This document shows positions 27,500 through 34,777 of a stretch of DNA of 64,000 bases, piece by piece. Source of the DNA: CAWIHA01 sp963835855 (lineage in GTDB: Bacteria; Acidobacteriota; Terriglobia; Bryobacterales; Bryobacteraceae); assembly GCA_963835855.1 (NCBI GenBank), contig CAWIHA010000028.1, positions 4,735 through 68,734 of the forward strand, in the 5' to 3' direction. Numbering within the stretch: position 1 is the first letter of the stretch; every line of letters starts with the position of its first letter. The notes below the pieces were generated by a model. That model had not been told where the DNA came from. It did not search any database and was given only the letters and a program-made list of their open reading frames with translations. The translations under genes and the position numbers were made by a program.

Positions 27500-29002
27500 G
27501 TTTGGCGGGATTGGATGCCCTGCGTGTTTGGTGATCCTTATTCGGATTCTGTCGTCGATGCACGCCATGAGGTTATTCTCAAGGCCGCATATCGATTCGC
27601 GCCGGATCGTTTCCTCGAAGTACTTGAGGCTTTCATTGATGGGCAAAATGAATACTTGGGTACGGTTCATGTTCTCGACCGCCTCGTACCTGTATGGGAC
27701 GATAGAACCGCTAAGTTATTGAGGGCCAAGCTGGTCGGGCACGGCATCAGGCCGCAGGCCTTTGCAAAGATTCTAAGGGTGTTGATTGAAGCTGGCGATG
27801 ACCTCGCGGTGCAGATCGCAACTGATCTGGTAACGAGCATGCCGGCCGATCCCGATATTGATGTTGGCCGGCCTTTGGCCGCTGCACTTCAGTTGTTGTC
27901 CCGAGACGCGGTCGCCGGTTGGCACATCGTCTGGCAAGCGGTTGAAGCAAACGGCGGTTTTGCGCAGGAGTGGTTTGCAGACCTTGCAAGGGACCCATAC
28001 AGTAGAACTACTCGCGACTTGGTCCAGCACCTTCGTGAAGACCAACTTGCCGACATGTACATCTGGCTGGTGAAAAATAGCGCGGCGACTCGCGAAGAAC
28101 ATGCATTGGGGACGATTACCCCCGAAAAGGCGTTAGTTTGGCTGAGTCGGGTCGTCATCGACGATTTGGGCAAGCGCGGGACTCCGGAAGCATCTCGGCA
28201 AATCCGCCGAATCAAAGAGAACCTGCCTGACCAGCCGATCGAGTTTGTCGAAAAGTTCGCGGAAGAACTGGCTCGGAGAAATACCTGGCGGCCTCTGTCG
28301 CCATCGGAATTGCTCGATCACGTTACCGCTCTACATACGGGGCCCTCGGCCGAAGTGACCTCCGGCGAGGTCGGAATTCCTGCCGAAGGCGAGCAGGGGA
28401 TTGGTCGGTCAATCCCGGTTGACCAGCGGCGATTCCGTAAGGAGGGCGACGTTTGGCATTTGCAGTTCGATAACACGCCCGTCTTGGTGAAGGATAGGAT
28501 CGGAATGGCGTATATCGCCTACTTGTTACGCTCGCCCGGGACTTCCTTAGGCTGCGTCGAGTTGCAGGCTGCAGCGCGCGGGAATACTCTTCGGCGCTTA
28601 CGGCTTGATACACAGGAACGAACTCAACTGGACTCCCCCGGGTCCGTTCCAGACGAGATTCTTGATGTGACTGCGCGCAGAGAATACAGGGACCGCCTTG
28701 ATTCAATTGAAAGCGAGTTGCGCCAAGCTAACGAAAACAACGACCTCGGTCAAGTTGAACGCCTAAAGGGCGAAAAAGAGTTTATCCTCAAGGAGTTGCG
28801 ATCAGCTACGGCATTGGCTGGCCGTCCCCGGATGTTCACGACTGAAGCTGAGAGAGCTCGCAAGGCGGTCGCCGAAGCGATCAAAGATGCGCTGAAGGTA
28901 ATCGGGAAGCACCATCCCCAATTGGCGAAGCACCTGCGCAAGCGAATAAAGCGAGGCATATCATGCTGCTACAACGGTTACGGCATCGTGTGGGAAGCCT
29001 GA
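27500..29002 (+). CDS. C-terminal part of the NACHT/STAND protein beyond the TAG codon
   Basis: The same frame continues without a break after the TAG as VWRDWMPCVFGDPYSDSVVD. About 300 more helical-repeat residues follow, then a distinct terminal module from about 28430: FRKEGDVWHLQFDNTPVLVK, then DRIGMAYIAYLLRSPGTSLG, a charged coiled coil (RDRLDSIESELRQANEN), and IGKHHPQLAKHLRKRIKRG with Cys-Cys-Tyr near the end. The pattern W-x-F-x-D-x(2)-G-x-x-Y-x-x-x-L-L-x-x-PG recalls a module found at the ends of other bacterial regulators, but I cannot name it. If translated alone, it could start at the ATG of 27515. A nonsense mutation in a single 1409-residue protein is the simplest reading. Confidence 0.65.
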   Translation, partial: VWRDWMPCVFGDPYSDSVVDARHEVILKAAYRFAPDRFLEVLEAFIDGQNEYLGTVHVLDRLVPVWDDRTAKLLRAKLVGHGIRPQAFAKILRVLIEAGDDLAVQIATDLVTSMPADPDIDVGRPLAAALQLLSRDAVAGWHIVWQAVEANGGFAQEWFADLARDPYSRTTRDLVQHLREDQLADMYIWLVKNSAATREEHALGTITPEKALVWLSRVVIDDLGKRGTPEASRQIRRIKENLPDQPIEFVEKFAEELARRNTWRPLSPSELLDHVTALHTGPSAEVTSGEVGIPAEGEQGIGRSIPVDQRRFRKEGDVWHLQFDNTPVLVKDRIGMAYIAYLLRSPGTSLGCVELQAAARGNTLRRLRLDTQERTQLDSPGSVPDEILDVTARREYRDRLDSIESELRQANENNDLGQVERLKGEKEFILKELRSATALAGRPRMFTTEAERARKAVAEAIKDALKVIGKHHPQLAKHLRKRIKRGISCCYNGYGIVWEA

Positions 29003-29050
29003 TCTCGCGTGGAAAACTGAAACCCCCTTGTTTATGGTGAGTTGAAGCCA

Positions 29051-29094
29051 GTTTCCCAGTTTCCCGCCACCTAAGGCGTGGGAAACTGGGAAAC
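29051..29094. terminator. Perfect 15-bp inverted repeat between convergent genes
   Basis: GTTTCCCAGTTTCCC is followed after 14 nt by its exact reverse complement. A GCC/GGC pair inside the loop can extend the stem. It lies between the ends of the NACHT gene and the primase gene, so a bidirectional terminator is the likeliest role. There is no long T-run, and a protein-binding site is also possible. Confidence 0.55.
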
Positions 29095-29118
29095 AACCTT
29101 CCGGCCGAATCCGGTGGC

Positions 29119-31155
29119 TCAATCGATTCCTTCCGGAGCCAAGCTGTACAGTGTCGAGTTCTTCGGCCTCGGTGTCTTGTACCAAGGACCGTTCTTAAGG
29201 CACTCTTCTACCTGCCTCTTGGTGCAGCCTCGCCCCTGAGCGAGCTTGACGAGCTGCGACTGATTGCTGCCGGGTTTAGCCGCGACGATTTCAGAAAGGA
29301 TCTCCCCAACGGTTTGGGTCGGTGTGTGATTCTCGCACTCAATGAACCCCCGTCTCTGGCAGAATTCCAGCCCGAAGTTCTGGCCCGGCGCCAGGCGCCC
29401 TTTGAAACAGTTCATGTACAGCTTCCCGAGCTTCTCCGGTCTGTTATCAGCACGCCGAAGCAGGTAAGCGGTATCGACGGCGGCCTTGATGTCTGACGAG
29501 CCGCGGTACAGCTTGGCCGTCTCGGCCTTCCCCGCGTTATGCAGAACGACGACTGCACTTCCGAGGTTGGCCAGCGCACGGAAGTGGCGCATGAAGGCCC
29601 GGGTTTCGGTCGAAGATTGTTCTGATCCGGAGTGGAACTCGATCAGCGAGTCGTAAATGATGAGTCCCTGGTGCACGCGCGCAAACTCGTGGACAACCGT
29701 ACTCAGAGGACCCGGCGGCGGGCACGTGTTCCAGCCGCCCCATATCGTCAGGTCCGGAGTCTCGGCGATGCCCAAGTCTCCCAATCTCTGCTTGACCACA
29801 TAAAGAGGATTCTCGCCGTCCAGATACAGCACCTTGCTCTGCTTCACCCGCCGCCCGAGAATGGGGGAGCCGTGGGCCACGCATCCCGCGATGTAGTAGG
29901 CCAGCCACGTCTTGCCAGTGCCACTCTCGGCACAGATTAGCGTAACGCTGCCGTTCGCGACCATCTCTTCGACGCACCACTCGAGGTTTGCTTCCAGGTT
30001 CCATACGCTCGGAATCTGTGACAGATCGGTTATAGCAGGCGCCGTTTCGGCGGAAGCCTCCGAGGCTGCGGGTGATGCGTCGTCGCTTTGGAGAGAACCC
30101 GGATCAACGACTCTGCGGAGTGCCCTCCAGTCGTTCTGGGCGCAACTGTTGTGCAGGCAGCGATAGCACAGCGCTCCGGACGGCAATTCGATGATGGCGG
30201 GCTTCTGATGCTCGGGGCTGAACGGACATGTTCGCAGTGTCCACCGTCGCCCGCCGTTGTATGGTTCCGGGCCCTTGATTATTTCGAGGCCACCTGAGGC
30301 AAGCCAGTCCTCGATCTTGAAACGGTGAGGCGGCGATGTGCTGCTAGCGCGAGCAGTGGCCAGCGGCGCCGCACTCTCCGCCTCCTTCGTCAGCGATTCG
30401 AGCGCTTCAAGCGACACCGGCTCAATGCGCTCTGGTTCCTCCAGAATGCAGGCGCGCCGATGTGGCCGCTCTGGGGTGGTATCACCCTTGCGCGCCAGGG
30501 TCCCGTAAAGCTTACAGATGCGGGCGGCTGTCCCGGTAGATTGGTCCACCGTAACGGTTCCGTCCGAGAACCTGCTGGCGAGCACCTGCAGACAGGCTTT
30601 TACGAGTTCGCCGGCCCGGGCAAGATTCAGCGGCGGCAGTGGGTATAGCAGGTGCCCGCCATTGGCAGAGTCGGCTATGACCGGCTCCGGCCATGCGCGT
30701 GATCGCAGGAATTCGCGTATCCGAAGTGTCTGCTGAAGAGCGGCTTGATGCTCGTCCTCCGTAGCCGAGATGCCCGCCGGCCGATTGGCATCCACATCTA
30801 TGTACAACCAGCGCCGCTGGATGATGTCGGCGTCCGTCGTCGTGTGTTTGGGTTTTGCCTGCAGTCGGTTATCGGCACGAGCCAGGAGGGCGGGGTTGAA
30901 GCGGTTCAGCACGACATAAACGCCCTCGGCGCGGCCATCCAGATACCGGATCGCATCACGAATGGCCTCCTCACGCTCGAAGTTGAAATAGCCTGAATAG
31001 GTTGCGCCGGCCCGATTACGGGTCTGGCCGACGTTTAGCGCCCGGATCTCAATCACGTCCCCCGGTTCGAACAGCAATCCGATGGTGTGCAACGCATTCT
31101 CCGCCACCCGCTCGGCTGCGCCGCTGTTGCCGTTCGGGTTGGTCGCGCTTCCCAT
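29119..31155 (-). CDS. Mobile-element primase-helicase (AEP-like primase plus RepA-type ATPase)
   Basis: 678 residues. The N-terminal half has RRWLYIDVDANRPAG with two acids in the position of the archaeo-eukaryotic primase hDhD motif, and STGTAARICKLYGT later. A Cys/His cluster (CPFSPEH...CYRCLHNSC) resembles a zinc ribbon. The C-terminal half is a RecA-like ATPase with Walker A AESGTGKTW and Walker B GLIIYDSLIEF. Such proteins start replication of integrated plasmids and phage satellites. Its ATG overlaps the stop of the small upstream gene (TGATG). With the integrase it identifies 24.7-33.2 kb as a mobile element. Confidence 0.75.
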   Translation of the reverse strand: MGSATNPNGNSGAAERVAENALHTIGLLFEPGDVIEIRALNVGQTRNRAGATYSGYFNFEREEAIRDAIRYLDGRAEGVYVVLNRFNPALLARADNRLQAKPKHTTTDADIIQRRWLYIDVDANRPAGISATEDEHQAALQQTLRIREFLRSRAWPEPVIADSANGGHLLYPLPPLNLARAGELVKACLQVLASRFSDGTVTVDQSTGTAARICKLYGTLARKGDTTPERPHRRACILEEPERIEPVSLEALESLTKEAESAAPLATARASSTSPPHRFKIEDWLASGGLEIIKGPEPYNGGRRWTLRTCPFSPEHQKPAIIELPSGALCYRCLHNSCAQNDWRALRRVVDPGSLQSDDASPAASEASAETAPAITDLSQIPSVWNLEANLEWCVEEMVANGSVTLICAESGTGKTWLAYYIAGCVAHGSPILGRRVKQSKVLYLDGENPLYVVKQRLGDLGIAETPDLTIWGGWNTCPPPGPLSTVVHEFARVHQGLIIYDSLIEFHSGSEQSSTETRAFMRHFRALANLGSAVVVLHNAGKAETAKLYRGSSDIKAAVDTAYLLRRADNRPEKLGKLYMNCFKGRLAPGQNFGLEFCQRRGFIECENHTPTQTVGEILSEIVAAKPGSNQSQLVKLAQGRGCTKRQVEECLKNGPWYKTPRPKNSTLYSLAPEGID

Positions 31156-31527
31156 CAGCGGCTCCGATCAGAAGCAGCGTTGGTGCCACCAGCGTCCGGA
31201 CCCCACTCGATCTCCGCGCTGACGGGAAGGCCGTAGCGGACCTCAATCGTCCGGATTTCGCCGTTTTGCAGGCGTTCGAAGATTGCCAGCAGTTCGACGA
31301 TCCCGCCCTTGATCCGAAAATCGGCATAGGCGAGCCTCTGGTCGCGGGCCGTTGTCGGCGCCGACGCCCATTTTTATCTTCTGAATCACACGGGGCGGAG
31401 GATCGAAAACAGGCTGGCCACCTCGGACGGCCAATGCCTCGATGCGGCCGAAGTTCAACGCCTGCAGCAACTCGATGAGACGAGCCAATGAGGGGGTCAA
31501 AGAAGATTTTGTAATTGGTTGATTCAA
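31155..31527 (-). pseudogene. Small element gene coupled to the primase, one frameshift
   Basis: It starts at TTG (31527) with AAGGA 8 nt upstream: NQPITKSSLTPSLARLIELL, then VIQKIKMGVGADNGPRPEA. The frame then changes near 31334, and the real C-terminus is YADFRIKGGIVELLAIFERL, then IRTIEVRYGLPVSAEIEW. It ends at a TGA that overlaps the primase ATG. One extra C in GCTCGCC restores the frame. About 124 codons, with the look of a conserved accessory protein of integrated elements. I do not recognise a family. Confidence 0.55.
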
Positions 31528-31644
31528 AGCCGCTTCCTTCTTGAAACGAATTTTGAGGAGCGGCCCGGTGGGGAGATAGAGCCTGCGGATTGCGGTTCCG
31601 TGCGCCCTATCTTCGGCAGCCCAGGCAACGCCTCAAAAGGGGAT

Positions 31645-31686
31645 GCGCCAGAAACGATCTGGCAATTGCCAGACGGTTTCTGGCGC
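31645..31686. promoter_or_regulatory. 42-bp near-perfect palindrome upstream of the integrase
   Basis: The left arm gcgccagaaacgatctggcaa and the right arm are reverse complements with two mismatches, and there is no loop. Within it, TCTGGCAATTGCCAGA is a perfect 16-bp core. It lies between the divergent integrase and small-gene/primase operons. An operator for the element's repressor or a replication origin would both fit. Confidence 0.6.
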
Positions 31687-31751
31687 CCTCCTCGGCAGGA
31701 GCGGTTTTCCGCTGGGCCGGTCGGTCTGGCGTAAGGCCGCGAGCCACTTGA

Positions 31752-33056
31752 ATGATTTACGCCGACAAAGGTACCCTGCTGGAGCTAACCGGAGGCGTAC
31801 GTTTGGTTCGGCGAGTCCAGCGTCCCAAAGTCCACGAGCGGCGAGACCGCGGAACGCACTACTGGTTCTTCCGATACCGTGCCGACGAGCTCCTTCGAGA
31901 CGGGTCGGTCGAGACGAAGCGGAAGTTTCACACCATCGGGCCCAGCCGGGGGGACCGCGCCCTGACAAAGCGACAGGCGGAGGCGGAGCGCGACCGGGTT
32001 CTTGCCGAACTCAACAACGCGCCGACCCGCACCGAGGCGGCGGTCACGGCGCATCAGCCAATCGACCCTGGCATGATCCTTTTCGGCAAGTTGGCCGAAC
32101 TCTGGCGCAACGACCACGTCGAGCGCGAGGTCGGCGGTAAACCTCTTCTCGCCGCATCCACGCGCTCGAAATACCTCTCGCATCTGAGCAATCACATCCT
32201 GCCCCGCTGGAAGGATACACGGCTCGGAGAATTCCGAACCAAAGAGATCGGCGACTGGCTTCAAACGACGTGCCGGTCGTGGCACACCATGGACGACCTC
32301 CGGAACATCATGGGCGGGATCATCACAAAGGCGATCGAGTGGCAAATCCTGCCTGAGTCGTACCCCAATCCCATGCTGCGGGTTAAGCTCCCGTCAAAAT
32401 GGTCCGTACGCGAAAAGCGCATTCTAACCGATGACGAGACGGTGGCTGTGCTGGCGCGCATGCAAGACCCCTACGTGCTGATCTGCGAAACATGTATCTT
32501 GGCGGGCGCACGCATTTCCGAGATACTCGGACTCCAGGTCCGGCACCTGAATCTCGATCAGGGCACGATCAGGATCGAGCAGCGGAACTGGCATCAGAAC
32601 ATCGACAGGCCAAAGACGGAAAAGAGCAGGCGCAAACTTGCCATTGCTGGGCTAATCAGCCGGTACCGAGAATGGATCGCGGGACTGCCCAATCACGATG
32701 CTGAGGCGTGGATTTTTCCGCAGCCGTATGATCCTTCGAAACCGATGTGGGACTCCCGCGTCAGGGTGGCACTCCATCGCGCCGCGACCGCCGAGGGATG
32801 CGATTTTGCCGGGCTCGGACCGCACTCTTTTCGCCGCGCGAATATCACGTGGCGCCAGGAGGTTGGCGCGTCTAGCATCGAGGCTAGCCGTATCGCCGGC
32901 CACGCCAATGTCCGCATGACGGAAGAGTACACCATCGTTCAGTTACAGCGGCAGGAGGAATTGACGAGACGGATTCAGGAAAAACTGGCTAGGGCGAAGG
33001 AGCGCGCCACCGGCGGGAATCGGGTCACGATCAAGACGAACGAGCCGGCGGCCTAA
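31752..33056 (+). CDS. Tyrosine-type integrase of the tRNA-Val element
   Basis: 434 residues. A short arm-binding N-terminus and a core-binding domain (about 130-215) precede the catalytic domain. Active-site residues visible are Arg in AGARISEILGL, Lys in DRPKTEKSRRKL, HSFRR, His in IAGHANVRMTEEY, and the Tyr in the same motif. The product would cut and rejoin DNA at a tRNA gene. The tRNA-Val 3' half begins 126 bp beyond its stop, the usual arrangement for this class. The start follows a long leader region with the palindrome. Confidence 0.9.
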   Translation: MIYADKGTLLELTGGVRLVRRVQRPKVHERRDRGTHYWFFRYRADELLRDGSVETKRKFHTIGPSRGDRALTKRQAEAERDRVLAELNNAPTRTEAAVTAHQPIDPGMILFGKLAELWRNDHVEREVGGKPLLAASTRSKYLSHLSNHILPRWKDTRLGEFRTKEIGDWLQTTCRSWHTMDDLRNIMGGIITKAIEWQILPESYPNPMLRVKLPSKWSVREKRILTDDETVAVLARMQDPYVLICETCILAGARISEILGLQVRHLNLDQGTIRIEQRNWHQNIDRPKTEKSRRKLAIAGLISRYREWIAGLPNHDAEAWIFPQPYDPSKPMWDSRVRVALHRAATAEGCDFAGLGPHSFRRANITWRQEVGASSIEASRIAGHANVRMTEEYTIVQLQRQEELTRRIQEKLARAKERATGGNRVTIKTNEPAA

Positions 33057-33062
33057 ATTGAT

Positions 33063-33122
33063 GGAGTCCAACCGGAGTCCAAACCCGCACAATAGCGGCC
33101 GTGGCGTCCAAATGGAGTCCAA
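33063..33122 (+). repeat. GGAGTCCAA direct repeats downstream of the integrase
   Basis: GGAGTCCAA occurs at 33063, 33074 and 33114, with a shorter GCGTCCAA at 33105. Between integrase stop and attachment site, short direct repeats like these often serve as arm-type binding sites for the recombinase. That role is inferred from position. Confidence 0.45.
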
Positions 33123-33181
33123 TCGCAAGGACCGTAACTGTATGATAACATTAGTGGACGCCTTGTAAGTGATTGATTTGT

Positions 33182-33231
33182 TTACGTTGACACGGTAGAG
33201 GTCTGGCGTTCGAGTCGCCACGGGCCCACCA
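33182..33231 (+). other. Attachment site: 3' half of tRNA-Val(GAC)
   Basis: The stretch holds anticodon loop TTGACAC, the 3' anticodon stem GGTAG, variable loop AGGTC, a T-arm (TGGCG-TTCGAGT-CGCCA), acceptor half CGGGCCC and ACCA. There is no 5' half next to it. This is what integration into the anticodon region of a tRNA-Val gene leaves at the far end of an element. The intact gene should lie at the other end, but I do not find it in the window. Confidence 0.8.
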
Positions 33232-33409
33232 CCAAGCTCTAGGCTCTACGCCATTAATGGGGGCAGGCCACACCGATCAGCAAGAACCGAAAGGGGTCGA
33301 GGATTCTCTGCCTGTTCAAAGCCCATTATCCCGATCCTCAGCCATATGTTTGAGACCTGGCATTTTCAACAAGATTGAGTTCCTGGACGCTATGAGTTTC
33401 AGCGTCTGT

Positions 33410-34774
33410 TCACTCCGCCTTGCGGATTGCGCGCAAGTCGATCCCCAGTTGCTGGCATTTCTTGTACAGGTGGCTGCGTTCCAGGCCGAGCGCTCTGGCC
33501 GTATCGGTCATGCGATGCCCGTGCCGCTCCAGTTCGGCGAGGAGCACGTCGCGCTCGAATGCGTCCACGCGCTGCGCCAGAGTCCCCGTGCCGCCATCAA
33601 GCGCCGCATTCGGCCGGCTACTGGCGGGCAGCGCCAAATCCACCGCATTCCCATCCACCTCGGCGTCCGATAGCAGCAGCAGCCGCTCCACCACGTTCCT
33701 CAGCTCGCGCACATTTCCCGGCCAGGCGTAGCGCTGCAATTTGGCGATTGCCTCAGGCGTGAAGCTCTTGGGCTTCCATTCGTTCTGGCCGGCTACTTGC
33801 CGTGCGAAATGAGCGGCCAGCACCGGAATATCGCCGGGGCGCTCGCGCAGCGGCGGCAGCAGGAGCGGAAAAACGTAGATGCGATGGAACAGATCCTGGC
33901 GGAACTTTCCCTGGCTCACAAACTCTTCGAGATTCCGCAGCGTCGCAACCACGACTCGCACGTTCACCGGCACCGGACGGTCGCCACCCACGCGCTCCAC
34001 TTCGGCTTCTTCGAGCACGCGCAGAAGTTTCGCTTGCATCACGAGCGGCATGTCGCCGATTTCGTCGAGAAACAGCGTGCCGCCGTGTGCCTGCTCGAAC
34101 TTCCCAATGTGCCGCATGGCCGCGCCGGTGAACGATCCCTTTTCGTGCCCGAAGAGTTCGGACTCGATCAGCTCGGCCGGTACGGCGGCGCAATTCAGCG
34201 TGACGAATGGGCCCGCGGCGCGCTGGCTGCGTTCGTGGAGCGTGCGGGCGATCAGTTCTTTTCCGGTTCCGGTCTCGCCGAGGATGCAGACGCGCGTTTC
34301 GCTCGCCGCGACGCGCTCCACCTGCGCCATGACGCGACGCATCGGCTCGCTGGCCCAAACAATATCGTGCTTGCCAACGCGCTCGCGCAACTCGCGGTTC
34401 TCTTCTTCGAGGCGCGCGAGCTTCAGGACGTTGTTGAGCGTGAGCAGCAGCTTGTCCGTCGAAAGCGGCTTTTCGAGAAAATCCGCGGCGCCCAGCCGCG
34501 TGGCGCGGACGGCCATTTCAATATGCGCCTGCCCGGACATCATGACCACGGGAATGCCGATACCGAGTGCGCGCAGGTCTTCGAGCAGCGACAAGCCGTC
34601 CTTTCCCGGCATGACGACGTCGGAAAACAACATGTCGAAATGCTGCCTTCGCACCAGTTCGAGAGCGCGGGCGGCGTTGTCGCAAACGGTTGCCTCGTGT
34701 CCGGCCAGCCGGAAAGCGCGAGCGAGCGATGCCAGCGTATTCGGGTCATCGTCGACGATCAATAAGCGGCTCAT
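33410..34774 (-). CDS. NtrC-family sigma-54-dependent response regulator
   Basis: 454 residues. The receiver domain 1-120 has acidic pair DDD at 8-10 and phospho-acceptor Asp52 (FSDVVMPGKDG). The AAA+ domain has Walker A GETGTGKE and the sigma-54 contact loop, here GSFTGA instead of the common GAFTGA. The Fis-type HTH at the end reads MTDTARALGLERSHLYKKCQ. It activates RpoN promoters when phosphorylated by the neighbouring kinase. It starts 3 nt after the kinase stop, the last gene of a four-gene operon. Confidence 0.92.
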   Translation of the reverse strand: MSRLLIVDDDPNTLASLARAFRLAGHEATVCDNAARALELVRRQHFDMLFSDVVMPGKDGLSLLEDLRALGIGIPVVMMSGQAHIEMAVRATRLGAADFLEKPLSTDKLLLTLNNVLKLARLEEENRELRERVGKHDIVWASEPMRRVMAQVERVAASETRVCILGETGTGKELIARTLHERSQRAAGPFVTLNCAAVPAELIESELFGHEKGSFTGAAMRHIGKFEQAHGGTLFLDEIGDMPLVMQAKLLRVLEEAEVERVGGDRPVPVNVRVVVATLRNLEEFVSQGKFRQDLFHRIYVFPLLLPPLRERPGDIPVLAAHFARQVAGQNEWKPKSFTPEAIAKLQRYAWPGNVRELRNVVERLLLLSDAEVDGNAVDLALPASSRPNAALDGGTGTLAQRVDAFERDVLLAELERHGHRMTDTARALGLERSHLYKKCQQLGIDLRAIRKAE

Positions 34775-34777
34775 GGG

